DNA of 64,000 nucleotides from Agromyces intestinalis (lineage in GTDB: Bacteria; Actinomycetota; Actinomycetes; Actinomycetales; Microbacteriaceae). Positions 1 through 10,766 of the stretch are shown in pieces. The notes beneath the pieces were generated by a model. That model saw nothing but the letters and a program-made list of their open reading frames with translations. It was not told where the DNA came from and did no database searches. The stretch spans positions 682,001 through 746,000 of the forward strand of contig NZ_CP043505.1 in the NCBI RefSeq assembly GCF_008365295.1, written 5' to 3'. Each line of letters starts with the position of its first letter. Position 1 is the stretch's first letter. The translations under genes were made by a program, and so were the position numbers.

Positions 1-1
1 C

Positions 2-790
2 CGCCTCGCCGCCCAGCGGGCGCGCCCCGAGCACGTGCTCGTCGTCGACAACGGGGGCGACCTTCCCGCCGACACCCCGACGTGGTCCGACCTGCCGCTC
101 ACCGTGATCACGCGGCCCGACAACCCCGGCTACGCCGTGGCGGTGAACCTGGCCCGTGAGGCGCTCCCCGGCGGATTCCTGCTCGTGCTGACGCATGACG
201 CCGAGTTCGGGCCCGAGCTCGGCGAGGCGCTCGTGGCGGCGCTCGAGCACACGCCAGGCGCCGGCGCCGCCGCGCCCGTTCTGCACCGGGGTTCCGAGCC
301 CGACCGGGTGTTCTCGGCCGGCGGCAGGCTCACCCCCCGCGGGCGCGCGCTGCACGATGTCTCGCCGCTCGAACCCGGAGCCGTGCGACGCGCCGACTGG
401 CTCGACGGGGCGATCATCATGTACGACCGCACGGCCCTCGACGCGATCGACTGGATCAGCGAAGACTACTTCCTCTACTTCGAGGACGTCGACACGGGCT
501 GGCGACTGGCGCGCGCCGGTTACGCGAGCATCGTCGTCGGCGACGCCGTGGCGACCCAGGAGCCCGGGCTCCACCCCACCTCGCTCGGCATCCGGAACAT
601 GGTGCTCTTCGGCCGCACCGCGGGCATCCCTCGCCGTCGCACCGCCGGCGCGGTGATCCGGCGGGTGGCCGAAGAGAGCGCGGTCGCGCTCACCCGCGGG
701 CATCTGCCGCCGCTGCGGGCGGCGTGGCGGGGCTGGCGCGACGGCGTGCGCGGCCTGCGCGGCAAGCCCGATGTCTGGCCGCCGCGGTGA
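2..790 (+). CDS. Glycosyltransferase family 2, rhamnosyltransferase-like, 5' end outside window
   Basis: The reading frame is open to the left edge, so the N-terminus lies outside the window. The visible part is the second half of a GT-A fold: the nucleotide-binding strand 'VLVVDNGGD', a 'NPGYAVAVN' segment typical of WbbL-type enzymes, and the motif 'DYFLYFEDVDTGWRLARAGY' near the middle, where the 'FEDVD' acidic residues are the family's catalytic and metal-binding region. The C-terminus is basic. Family knowledge: such enzymes transfer rhamnose or a similar deoxyhexose to a lipid-linked acceptor at the inner face of the membrane. The rml genes downstream fit this role, but the donor cannot be read from sequence. 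Confidence 0.85.
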   Translation, partial: RLAAQRARPEHVLVVDNGGDLPADTPTWSDLPLTVITRPDNPGYAVAVNLAREALPGGFLLVLTHDAEFGPELGEALVAALEHTPGAGAAAPVLHRGSEPDRVFSAGGRLTPRGRALHDVSPLEPGAVRRADWLDGAIIMYDRTALDAIDWISEDYFLYFEDVDTGWRLARAGYASIVVGDAVATQEPGLHPTSLGIRNMVLFGRTAGIPRRRTAGAVIRRVAEESAVALTRGHLPPLRAAWRGWRDGVRGLRGKPDVWPPR

Positions 791-841
791 TCGCCGCGGC
801 GCCGCACCCCGCGCACGGCTCGATCCGGTGCTCGCGCTTCG

Positions 842-847
842 TATGAT
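842..847 (+). promoter_or_regulatory. -10 hexamer TATGAT, leaderless-type promoter
   Basis: TATGAT is a near-perfect actinobacterial -10 box and sits 7 nt before the ATG at 855. That places the transcript start at or next to the start codon. No convincing -35 is visible. Confidence 0.5.
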
Positions 848-854
848 GGACTCC

Positions 855-1586
855 ATGCCCACGCCCCCCACGCGAGTACTCGTCATCGTGCCCGCATGGA
901 ACGAGGAGGCGAACGTCGGCGCGACCGTCGCCGAAATCCGCGACTCCGCGCCTTCGTTCGACGTCGTGGTCGTCGATGACGGCTCGACCGATGCGACCGC
1001 CCGGATCGCCGGCGACGCCGGGGCGACCGTCATCTCCCTCCCCTTCAACATGGGCGTCGGGGGTGCCATGCGCACCGGGTTCGTGTACGCCCAGCGCGAG
1101 GGCTACGACGCGGCGATCCAGGTCGACGCCGATGGCCAGCACGACCCGAAGGACATCAGCCGGGTGCTCGACGGACTCGCCCTGGCCGACATCTCGATCG
1201 GGGCGCGGTTCGCCGAGGTCGGCTCCTACGAGGTGCGCGGGCCGAGGCGCTGGGCGATGCGGTTCCTCGCCTCGGTGCTGTCGCGCGTCTCGAAGACGCG
1301 CCTCACCGACGTCACCTCGGGATTCCGCGCCGCCAACGCCCGCGCCATCGCCCAGTACGTGCACTACTACCCGGCCGAGTACCTCGGCGACACGATCGAC
1401 TCGCTGGTCGCCGCCGTGCACGCCGGACTCACCGTCACCCAGGTGCCGGTCGCGATGCGTCCGCGCCAGCAGGGCGTGCCCAGCCAGAACCCGCTGGGCG
1501 CCACGATCTACCTCGGTCGATCGATGTTCGCCCTCGGTCTCGCCCTCGTCCGGGGCGCCATGATGTCGCGGAGGAGTGCGCACTGA
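855..1586 (+). CDS. GT2 glycosyltransferase, polyprenyl-phosphate-sugar synthase type
   Basis: About 243 aa. It has the DPM/ArnC-like GT2 signature: 'VIVPAWNEEANVG' at the N-terminus, 'VVVVDDGSTD' near residue 40, 'QVDADGQHDP' near residue 90 (the DXD-like metal site) and 'DVTSGFRAANARAI' later. The family typically makes a polyprenyl-phosphate sugar at the cytoplasmic membrane face. There are no C-terminal membrane helices. The next gene, a small DUF2304 membrane protein, starts within its stop (TGATG) and may tether it. The start at 855 was chosen because a -10 box lies 7 nt upstream; in-frame ATGs at 843 and 846 are alternatives. The pair is repeated at 29728-30793. The exact sugar is unknown. 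Confidence 0.85.
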   Translation: MPTPPTRVLVIVPAWNEEANVGATVAEIRDSAPSFDVVVVDDGSTDATARIAGDAGATVISLPFNMGVGGAMRTGFVYAQREGYDAAIQVDADGQHDPKDISRVLDGLALADISIGARFAEVGSYEVRGPRRWAMRFLASVLSRVSKTRLTDVTSGFRAANARAIAQYVHYYPAEYLGDTIDSLVAAVHAGLTVTQVPVAMRPRQQGVPSQNPLGATIYLGRSMFALGLALVRGAMMSRRSAH

Positions 1587-1990
1587 TGGTCTTCTTCGCC
1601 TTCGCACTGGCGATCGTCCTGCTGGCGATCGTGATCACGCTGCTGCTTCGCCGCCAGCTGAGTGAGAAGTACGCGACGCTCTGGCTCATCATCAGCGTGC
1701 TCGTGCTCATCCTCGCGATCTTCCCCGGCCTGCTCGACGGACTCACCGCGGTGCTCGGGGTGCAGGTTCCCTCGAACCTGCTCTTCTCGCTCGCGATCGT
1801 GCTGCTGCTCGGCGTCGGGCTCCACCTGTCGTGGGAGCTCTCGCGAGCCGAGGACGAGCTTCGCCGGGTCGCCGAAGAGGCGGCGATCGCGCGCTCGCGC
1901 ATCGACCGGCTCGAAGACCGACTGCGCCGCCTCGACGGGCCGACCGACAGCGCAGACGCAGAGCCCGGGCCCGACGCCGACCACGACTGA
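1586..1990 (+). CDS. DUF2304 small membrane protein
   Basis: 134 aa with three hydrophobic segments (about residues 2-20, 30-50 and 64-84), then a charged helical, probably coiled-coil tail 'RAEDELRRVAEEAAIARSRI'. This matches DUF2304, a family almost always found beside GT2 enzymes in glycopolymer loci; its biochemical role is not established. Its start codon overlaps the GT2 stop by one base, so the two are translationally coupled. I infer a membrane anchor or a flippase-like partner for a polyprenyl-phosphate sugar. A second GT2-DUF2304 pair lies at 29728-30793. Confidence 0.8.
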   Translation: MVFFAFALAIVLLAIVITLLLRRQLSEKYATLWLIISVLVLILAIFPGLLDGLTAVLGVQVPSNLLFSLAIVLLLGVGLHLSWELSRAEDELRRVAEEAAIARSRIDRLEDRLRRLDGPTDSADAEPGPDADHD

Positions 1991-2013
1991 CGTCGCGTCG
2001 ACATCACCCCGGG

Positions 2014-3939
2014 TCAACGGCAGATCGTGACCTCGTAGAGCCGGGCATCGCCGATCTCGCGCACGAGCTGCACCGCGTCGGACTCCTCGAGGTTCTCGAC
2101 GCCCTCGTACCCCTCGTGGTGGCCGCCGTGCACTTCGCGGTCTCCGAAGTCGAGGATGTACCGCACATCGTGCTCGGCGAGCGCGTCGCACACGGACGGG
2201 TCGCCGGTCGCGAGCTCTTGGTTGATCACTCCCCCCGCGGGGTCGACGTAGGCGAGGATGTGCGGCATCAGCACCTGCCGGTCGGCGAACGCGTACGCGA
2301 GCCCGGTGCCCGTCCACGGGTTGCCCGCGATGAGGGCGCCTTCGGGCACCAGGTCGTCGAGTTCCTCGAGCAGCGCGACCTCGTCGTCGGACAGCAGCCA
2401 CGCGCCATCCGCCATGTTGTAGCTGGCCTGCGCCTTGGTGATGCCGCTCCAGATCGCGCCGGTCTGCGAACCCGCGAGCAGCAACACGGCCGCGACCGTG
2501 GCGATGGTCGCCGTGGCCGCCCGGCCGAGCCGCGCCACGCGCGGCCGCGCGAGCAGCCATTCCCACGCCGCCGCGACACCGACCGCCGCCACGACGACGA
2601 TGGGAATCACGAGCAGCGCGGCGAGGCGCGGGGTGTTGTTGTACCAGGCCGCCGTGATCCAGTTGCGCAGCGTCGCACTGCTGACGCCGGCGACGACGAC
2701 GTAGAGTGCGCCGGCGGTGGCGAACAGGCCGATGAGCGCGAGATCGGGTGCACGATGACGACGCCCGAGCGCGATGAGGCCCACGATCAGGAACGCCGCC
2801 ACGACGAACGGGACGGGTGCGCGATCGGGCGATGCGACGAGCACCTCGCCGATCGCCTGGCCGAGCGTGCCGGTCGGCGGCCACAGGGTCGCCTCGAGCG
2901 GCGGCCGCAGCACGCGCACCGCCACCACACCCGCGACCAGGTAGGCGGCGAAGGCGACGACCGGCCAGACGGAGCCGCGCCAGCCGGCGCGACGGATGCG
3001 GCGCGCGAGGGCGACCACCACGAGCGGCACCGACAGCGCGAGCCACGCCATGAACGCACCGGGGTGCGTGAGCGCGAGCGCCGGCAGGGCGCCGAGCAGG
3101 ACGACGACGTCGCCCGTGACCGACAATCCGGTGCGGACCCGCCCGAGTCGCAGCGCCGCGGTCGTCACCGCGAGCGCGAACGGCAGGGCCGCAAGGCCCG
3201 CCCCGTAGGGGTAGAGGACGCCGTAGGTCGACATCAGCAGCGGGAACGCCGGCACCGCCGTCGCCCCGGCAGCAGCGCCGATCGCGACCGCCGATGCCGA
3301 GCCGCCGAACACACGCGCCAGCAGCACCGCACCGACCGGCCACACCACGGCGGCGAAGGTGATCCACGTGGCGTTCGCCGCGACGGGGATCGACACCCCG
3401 GTCAGCTGCACCAGCAGGGCTGCGATCGCGTGCCAGCCGGCCGGGTAGAACCATTGCGCAGGCGAGCTCATGAGCCCGACCACGAACGGGGAAGACGTGC
3501 CGGTGTCGAGCACGTAGCGGATCGCGTTCAGGTGGAAGACGTTGTCGAACGTCTGCGATACCGCGTCGGGGCGACCGATCGACAGGACGCACTGCGCGAC
3601 GATCACGATGGCGGCGACCACGGGCGCAGCGATCCAGATCCACCGCGACCGGGCCGGGGCATCCTGTTCGCCACCGCGACGCCAGCGGAGGATCGCACGC
3701 AGCCCGGCGACGACCAAGCCGAGCATGGCCACCGCGATGACCACCGACCACAGCGACCAACGCACCCCGATCAGCGGCGACACGACCCCCGCGATCGTGA
3801 TCGCCGTGACGGCGAACACCGGTGCGCCGGCCCACAGCCACAGGCCGCGCAGCCCGGCGACCAGGCCCAACGCGAGGCCGGGCACGAACAACAGCAGTAC
3901 CGCCGCCGCCCCCGCGAACGCCAGGTCGCCCCAGCTCAC
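2014..3939 (-). CDS. DUF6541-type polytopic membrane protein, putative GT-C enzyme (copy 1)
   Basis: 641 aa with about 13-14 hydrophobic segments and a soluble C-terminal domain of roughly 150 aa. It shares conserved stretches with the protein at 30848-32854: 'QTFDNVFHLNAIRY', 'AWYNNTPRLA' and 'GNPWTGTGLAYAFADRQVL'. These mark the DUF6541 family of actinobacterial envelope loci, often thought to be GT-C-like glycosyltransferases using polyprenyl-phosphate donors (inference). The GTG start overlaps the upstream glfT2-like stop by GTGA, so it is the third gene of the glf operon. It is convergent with the DUF2304 gene, only 23 bp away. Confidence 0.8.
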   Translation of the reverse strand: MSWGDLAFAGAAAVLLLFVPGLALGLVAGLRGLWLWAGAPVFAVTAITIAGVVSPLIGVRWSLWSVVIAVAMLGLVVAGLRAILRWRRGGEQDAPARSRWIWIAAPVVAAIVIVAQCVLSIGRPDAVSQTFDNVFHLNAIRYVLDTGTSSPFVVGLMSSPAQWFYPAGWHAIAALLVQLTGVSIPVAANATWITFAAVVWPVGAVLLARVFGGSASAVAIGAAAGATAVPAFPLLMSTYGVLYPYGAGLAALPFALAVTTAALRLGRVRTGLSVTGDVVVLLGALPALALTHPGAFMAWLALSVPLVVVALARRIRRAGWRGSVWPVVAFAAYLVAGVVAVRVLRPPLEATLWPPTGTLGQAIGEVLVASPDRAPVPFVVAAFLIVGLIALGRRHRAPDLALIGLFATAGALYVVVAGVSSATLRNWITAAWYNNTPRLAALLVIPIVVVAAVGVAAAWEWLLARPRVARLGRAATATIATVAAVLLLAGSQTGAIWSGITKAQASYNMADGAWLLSDDEVALLEELDDLVPEGALIAGNPWTGTGLAYAFADRQVLMPHILAYVDPAGGVINQELATGDPSVCDALAEHDVRYILDFGDREVHGGHHEGYEGVENLEESDAVQLVREIGDARLYEVTICR

Positions 3940-5939
3940 GACTCGTCCGACCCGCGACCGTCGACGCCGAGCGAATCCGCCCAGCGATCGATCGAGGTGA
4001 TCTCGGGCAGCGCGTCGCGATACTGGCGCGACAGACGCGGCCACGCGCGACGGTAGCGCAGGTTCAGCCGCACCGCGTCGACGAGCATCCGGCGGAACCG
4101 GCGCGGGTTGCGCACATGCCACGTGACCGCCGACCCCTCGGCGTTCGTCACGAGCACGCTGTCGTACTCGGGCACCTGGAACCAGCGGGCGTCCTGGTAG
4201 GCGAGGTGGGCGCGTGGAGAGTCGGTACCGACCGGCTTCGCGAAAGCGTGCCGCCAGAGCTTGCCCGTCAACCAGCCGACGAATGCGAGCCCGGTCGGGC
4301 CCGGATCGACCGTCGAGGTGGTGATCGTCTTGATCTCGCGTGCCGGGAACCGCGGAAGCTCCTCGGCGATGCGCATGGGCTTCGACTCGACGAAGTCGGC
4401 ACCGAGCGCGCGCACGCGCGCCAGCCGGTCGACCATGTCGGTGTGCAGCTGGCCGGGCCCGCGCAGCACATTGCGGATCGCCTCGTGCTTCATCGCCACC
4501 GTGTAGTAGTCCATCGTGAGCAGGTTCTTCACGTCGCTCGCGAGGTTCGAGCGCCACAGCTTGCCGCCGCGCCGCTTCGGCGAGTGCAGCAGCGCCGCGA
4601 CCAGACGGTTGCGGGCGTGGAAGAACGCCTGCCAATCGTGCGAGTCGTCCTTGTCGACCCAGGACACATGCCACACCGCGGCGCCCGGCAGGCTCACCGT
4701 CGCCGCGCCGTGCGCCCGCGCGCGCAGCGAGTACTCGGCGTCGTCCCACTTGATGAACACCGGAAGCGACAGCCCGATCGAGCGCACCACCTCGACCGGG
4801 ATGAGCGACATCCACCACCCGTTGTAGTCGACGTCGAACCGTCGGTGCATCCAGCGGGTCTGCCGCAGGTTGGACTCGGCGAAGTCGTGACGGTCGGGCG
4901 TGAAGGGCCCCCAGATGAAGGCGTCCCAGCGGATGCCCTCGGCATAGGCGTGCAGCTTCGACTTGTCGTACATGTCGAGCATGTGGCCGCCGACGATGGT
5001 GGGGCGGTTGCAGAAGTTGCCGAACGTGATCGCCCGGCGGATGCTCTCGGGCTCGACCTCGACGTCGTCGTCGAGCAGCAGCACGTACTCGGAGTCGCCG
5101 GCCCGCACCGTCTCGAGCATGCCGCGCGAGAATCCGCCCGACCCGCCGAGGTTCGCCTGCTCGATGACCTGCAACCGGTCGCCGAGCACGGCCTGCGCGG
5201 CGGGGTAGCCGGCGTTCTCGACGATCCGCTCGGATCCCTGGTCGACGACGAGCACTCGGTCGAGCAGCGCGATCGTCGGCTCGTCGTTGCCGATCTCGGT
5301 GAGCAGGCGCGTGCAGTAGTCGCCCCGGTTCAGCGTGGTGATCGAGACGGTTGCGGTGCCGGCGGTGCGCGGTGACGCGCCCTCGCGGGCGAGCCAGTCG
5401 CCCTCGACGAGCGAGAAGTCGGCGTCGTCGGCGATCAGGTCGAACCAGAGCCAGCCGCCGTCGATGAACGAGGTGAAGGGCAGGTCGAACTCGGTGGTCG
5501 CCTCGCCGGCCACCTCGACGGCGTCGACGCGCTGCACGACGCCGCGCGCGTTCGAGCGATACACGATGACCCGGCCGACGCCGTTGGTGCGCACCCGCAG
5601 CACGACGCCGTCCAGTGCCGTCCACGTGTTCCAGTAGCTCGCGGGGAACCCGTTGAAGTAGGTGCCGAGCGAGATCGTGCGGCCCGCCGGGACGGTGAGT
5701 CCCCGACGACCGTCGAGCAGGGTGATGTCGTTGCGCGAGGTGAGCCGCAGCGGGCGCCGGTTGGGGTTCTCGGCGTCGAGGCCGCGCGCCTTCGCGAGCA
5801 GCGTGAGTCCGCCGTCGGACGACTCGGTCCAGCTCCAGGTCTCGGCGTCGAGGTACAGCGGCAGCGCCTGCGGGTCGCCGTGCACGGGGAACACGACCCG
5901 CTGCAGCACGGTGCGGGCGTCGGCGGTCGGGTCGGTCAT
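3936..5939 (-). CDS. Galactofuranosyltransferase GlfT2-like
   Basis: 667 aa, close to the size of mycobacterial GlfT2. It has an N-terminal beta-sandwich (about 1-180), then a GT-A domain with 'SITTLNRGDYC' near 200, the metal-binding triad in 'YVLLLDDDVEVEP' (D290-D292), 'KWDDAEYSLRARAHG' (D399, D400) and 'AVWHVSW' (H424). These correspond in spacing to the catalytic Asp and metal-ligand His of GlfT2, followed by a helical C-terminal domain. Family knowledge: it polymerises galactofuranose from UDP-Galf. The gene lies 22 bp downstream of glf, which makes UDP-Galf, and overlaps the DUF6541 gene. Whether it makes a linear galactan here is unknown. Confidence 0.88.
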   Translation of the reverse strand: MTDPTADARTVLQRVVFPVHGDPQALPLYLDAETWSWTESSDGGLTLLAKARGLDAENPNRRPLRLTSRNDITLLDGRRGLTVPAGRTISLGTYFNGFPASYWNTWTALDGVVLRVRTNGVGRVIVYRSNARGVVQRVDAVEVAGEATTEFDLPFTSFIDGGWLWFDLIADDADFSLVEGDWLAREGASPRTAGTATVSITTLNRGDYCTRLLTEIGNDEPTIALLDRVLVVDQGSERIVENAGYPAAQAVLGDRLQVIEQANLGGSGGFSRGMLETVRAGDSEYVLLLDDDVEVEPESIRRAITFGNFCNRPTIVGGHMLDMYDKSKLHAYAEGIRWDAFIWGPFTPDRHDFAESNLRQTRWMHRRFDVDYNGWWMSLIPVEVVRSIGLSLPVFIKWDDAEYSLRARAHGAATVSLPGAAVWHVSWVDKDDSHDWQAFFHARNRLVAALLHSPKRRGGKLWRSNLASDVKNLLTMDYYTVAMKHEAIRNVLRGPGQLHTDMVDRLARVRALGADFVESKPMRIAEELPRFPAREIKTITTSTVDPGPTGLAFVGWLTGKLWRHAFAKPVGTDSPRAHLAYQDARWFQVPEYDSVLVTNAEGSAVTWHVRNPRRFRRMLVDAVRLNLRYRRAWPRLSRQYRDALPEITSIDRWADSLGVDGRGSDES

Positions 5940-5961
5940 GGAGTCCTCGATCGTCGGGGGC

Positions 5962-7110
<1,149 letters not shown>

Positions 7111-7193
7111 CTACCAGTCCGTTCCTGTGTTGCCGGCGACGCGAAGGGCGCGTACCGAGAGAGCGGCGCCAGCGCGGTGGCGGCCGATCGATG

Positions 7194-7199
7194 ATTCTA
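7194..7199 (-). promoter_or_regulatory. -10 hexamer TAGAAT upstream of glf
   Basis: On the minus strand TAGAAT lies in the 118-bp gap between rmlA and glf, about 84 bp before the glf ATG. It would give the glf operon a leader of roughly 75-80 nt. The -35 is not clear. Confidence 0.35.
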
Positions 7200-7228
7200 T
7201 CGTTCCGCCTGCGCGCGAACCTGAGCGC

Positions 7229-8095
7229 TCAGCGGTCGGCGGGGAGCCGCTGCAGGTAGCGGCCGTATCCGCTCTTGATCAGGGGCGCGGCGAGCGCCGC
7301 GAGCTGCTCCTCGTCGATCCATCCGTTGCGCCAGGCGATCTCTTCGATGCATCCGATCTTGAAGCCCTGACGGTCTTCGATGACGCGCACGTACTCCGAC
7401 GCCTGCATCATCGACTCGAACGTGCCGGTGTCGAGCCAGGCCGTGCCGCGATCGAGCACCTGCACGCTCAGCGAGCCGTCCTGCAGGTACCAGTCGTTCA
7501 CCGAGCTGATCTCGAGCTCGCCGCGCGCGCTCGGTTCGATCGCCTTGGCGACCTCGACGACGCGGTGGTCGTAGAAGTAGAGGCCGGGCACGGCGAAGTT
7601 GCTCCTCGGCTCGGCCGGCTTCTCTTCGATCGAGATCGCGCGGAATCCGTCGTCGAACTCGACGACGCCGTAGGCGGTCGGGTCGCTGACCTGGTAGGCG
7701 AAGATGAGCGCACCGTCGACGTCGGTGTGGCGCCGAAGCGCCGTGCCGAGCCCGCTGCCGTGGAAGATGTTGTCGCCGAGCACGAGCGCGACCGACTCGT
7801 CGCCGATGAACTCCTCACCGATGATGAAGGCCTGGGCGAGACCGTCGGGCGAGGGCTGCACCGCGTACTCGAGGCGGATTCCGAGTTGCGAGCCGTCGCC
7901 GAGCAAGGCCCTGAACTGCTCGTTGTACTCGGGCGTCGTGATGACGAGGATCTCGCGGATGCCCGCCATCATCAGGGTCGAGAGCGGATAGTAGATCATG
8001 GGCTTGTCGAAGATCGGCATGAGCTGCTTCGAGATGCCCTTAGTGATCGGCCAGAGCCGGGTGCCCGAGCCCCCGGCGAGGATGATGCCGCGCAT
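7229..8095 (-). CDS. rmlA: Glucose-1-phosphate thymidylyltransferase
   Basis: 288 aa. The nucleotidyltransferase signature '[16 protein letters not shown]' is followed by '[17 protein letters not shown]', with later 'VLGDNIFHG' and '[11 protein letters not shown]'. This is the first step of dTDP-L-rhamnose synthesis (glucose-1-P plus dTTP). The ATG at 8095 overlaps the rmlC stop as TGATG; a GTG codon 3 nt upstream (8098) is an alternative. rmlC-rmlA is divergent from rmlB-rmlD, so all four rhamnose genes share one control region at 8707-8809. Confidence 0.95.
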   Translation of the reverse strand: MRGIILAGGSGTRLWPITKGISKQLMPIFDKPMIYYPLSTLMMAGIREILVITTPEYNEQFRALLGDGSQLGIRLEYAVQPSPDGLAQAFIIGEEFIGDESVALVLGDNIFHGSGLGTALRRHTDVDGALIFAYQVSDPTAYGVVEFDDGFRAISIEEKPAEPRSNFAVPGLYFYDHRVVEVAKAIEPSARGELEISSVNDWYLQDGSLSVQVLDRGTAWLDTGTFESMMQASEYVRVIEDRQGFKIGCIEEIAWRNGWIDEEQLAALAAPLIKSGYGRYLQRLPADR

Positions 8096-8706
8096 CACAC
8101 CCCCCTGTTCAGTTCGTCGGAGTATGCGCGGACCTGCTCCCAGGTGGGCAGCAGGCCGGATGCCTCGGCCTCGGCGAGGGTGGGCGCCTCGATGTCTTTC
8201 GGCGAGAGGATGAGCTCGTCGGCCGGGATGCCGAACTCGAGGCCGATGGCGGGATCGCGGGGGTCGATGCCGTGCTCGCGTGCCGCGTTGTACGGTGCCG
8301 AGACCAGGTAGCTCACGGTGGTGTCGTCGCTCAGCGCCACGAAGCAGTGCCCGAGCCCTTCACCGAGGTAGATCGCCCGACGGTCGGTCTCGTCGAGCAG
8401 CACCGAGTCCCACTGGCCGTAGGTCGGCGAGCCCACGCGGATGTCGATGACGAAGTCGAGGGCCGCACCCCGCGTGGCGGTGACGTACTTGGCCTGGCTG
8501 GGGGGCACGTCGGCGAAGTGGATGCCGCGCACCACGCCGCGCTTGGAGACCGAGGTGTTCGCCTGGGCGAGGTTCAGCGGGTGGCCGATGTGCTCTTCGA
8601 GTCGGTCGAACCGGTACCACTCGAGGAAGACGCCCCGATCGTCGCCGAATTGCTTCGGGGTGATCTCGTAGCTGTCGGGGATCTTCAGTTCGCGGATCTG
8701 CACCAC
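8095..8706 (-). CDS. rmlC: dTDP-4-dehydrorhamnose 3,5-epimerase
   Basis: 203 aa cupin-fold enzyme. Conserved segments include '[19 protein letters not shown]', '[17 protein letters not shown]' (with the catalytic His of RGIHF) and '[13 protein letters not shown]'. It epimerises C3 and C5 of dTDP-4-keto-6-deoxyglucose. The start is GTG at 8706 or 8703. A TAGACT -10 box lies immediately upstream, so the message is probably leaderless. It is followed with overlap by rmlA. Confidence 0.95.
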   Translation of the reverse strand: MVQIRELKIPDSYEITPKQFGDDRGVFLEWYRFDRLEEHIGHPLNLAQANTSVSKRGVVRGIHFADVPPSQAKYVTATRGAALDFVIDIRVGSPTYGQWDSVLLDETDRRAIYLGEGLGHCFVALSDDTTVSYLVSAPYNAAREHGIDPRDPAIGLEFGIPADELILSPKDIEAPTLAEAEASGLLPTWEQVRAYSDELNRGV

Positions 8707-8709
8707 GGG

Positions 8710-8715
8710 AGTCTA
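8710..8715 (-). promoter_or_regulatory. -10 hexamer TAGACT for rmlC-rmlA
   Basis: Minus-strand TAGACT lies 3-6 nt before the two GTG codons at 8706 and 8703. The spacing best fits leaderless transcription from the second GTG. Confidence 0.45.
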
Positions 8716-8716
8716 G

Positions 8717-9805
<1,089 letters not shown>

Positions 9806-9808
9806 CCG

Positions 9809-10660
9809 ATGCGCTGGCTCGTCACCGGGGCATCCGGCATGCTCGGCCGCGATCTGCAGGCCGCGCTCGCCGGCCAGGACGTCACCGCGCTCGGTCGCGC
9901 GGACCTGGACGTGACGGATGCCGCGGCGGTGCGCGCGGCGGTCGCCGGCCACGACGTCGTCGTGAACTGCGCGGCGTACACGAAGGTCGACGACGCCGAG
10001 ACGCACGAGGCCGACGCCTACGCGGTGAACGCGACCGGCACCGGCTTGCTCGCCGAGGCGGCCGCCGAGTCGCGCGCGAAGTTCGTCACCGTGTCGACCG
10101 ACTACGTGTTCGACGGCCACGCGACCGAGCCGTACGCCGAAGACCGCCCCCGCGACCCGATCAACGCCTACGGCCGCACGAAGGCCGCCGGTGAAGAACT
10201 CGCCCTCGCCGCCCACCCCGACGGCGCCTACGTCGTGCGCACGGCCTGGTTGTACGGCCAGCATGGCCCCAACTTCGCGGCGACCATGCTGAAGCTCGCC
10301 GCGACGAAAGACACCTGGTCGGTCGTCGACGATCAGATCGGCCAGCCCACCTGGACGGCCGACCTCGCCGCGCAGATCATCGCCCTCGTCGACGCCGGTG
10401 CGCCGACCGGCATCTACCACGGCACGAGCGCCGGGCAGACGAGCTGGTACGGATTCGCCCGCGCAGTGCTCGAAGCGGCGGGGCTCGACCCCGACCGCAT
10501 CACGCCGACCGACAGCGCCGCGTTCGTGCGGCCCGCTCCGCGCCCGGCGTATTCGGTGCTCGGCCATGACGCGTGGCGCCGGGCCGGTCTCGAGCCCATC
10601 CGCGACTGGCATTCGGCGCTCGATGCCGCCGTCGCGGCGGGCGCGCTGACGGTCGACTGA
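9809..10660 (+). CDS. rmlD: dTDP-4-dehydrorhamnose reductase
   Basis: 283 aa. 'LVTGASGMLGRDLQ' is the NADPH site, 'CAAYTKVDDAE' and 'STDYVFDG' are RmlD hallmarks, and 'YGRTKAAGE' holds the catalytic Tyr and Lys. It is the last step to dTDP-L-rhamnose. It is separated from rmlB by 3 bp and almost certainly co-transcribed with it. Confidence 0.95.
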   Translation: MRWLVTGASGMLGRDLQAALAGQDVTALGRADLDVTDAAAVRAAVAGHDVVVNCAAYTKVDDAETHEADAYAVNATGTGLLAEAAAESRAKFVTVSTDYVFDGHATEPYAEDRPRDPINAYGRTKAAGEELALAAHPDGAYVVRTAWLYGQHGPNFAATMLKLAATKDTWSVVDDQIGQPTWTADLAAQIIALVDAGAPTGIYHGTSAGQTSWYGFARAVLEAAGLDPDRITPTDSAAFVRPAPRPAYSVLGHDAWRRAGLEPIRDWHSALDAAVAAGALTVD

Positions 10661-10766
10661 CGCGCTCGAGCGGCACCGCGCGCGCTGTGCGGTTCTGCCA
10701 CCGGAATCGGGTACAGTTGCGCGGATCGACGTGCAGGGCGGTCGACGCGGCGGAAGGCGGGAGCGG

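Noticed and set aside
1508..4056. Very long open frames on both strands, of 700-800 codons, opposite or in other frames of the first genes
   Set aside because: They are rich in Arg, Ala, Gly and His with no domain, and cover clear genes (DUF6541, GT2, DUF2304) in other frames. High GC content keeps stop codons rare. The same applies to long shadow frames at 8360-10897, 13038-14552, 23397-24918 and 60726-62300.
10712..10733. TACAGT box with GTG at 10731 as the wzx start
   Set aside because: The 13-nt spacing is too long for leaderless use and the first 12 codons are Arg/Gly-rich. The later GTG at 10767 has a purine-rich ribosome site and starts the hydrophobic part soon after.
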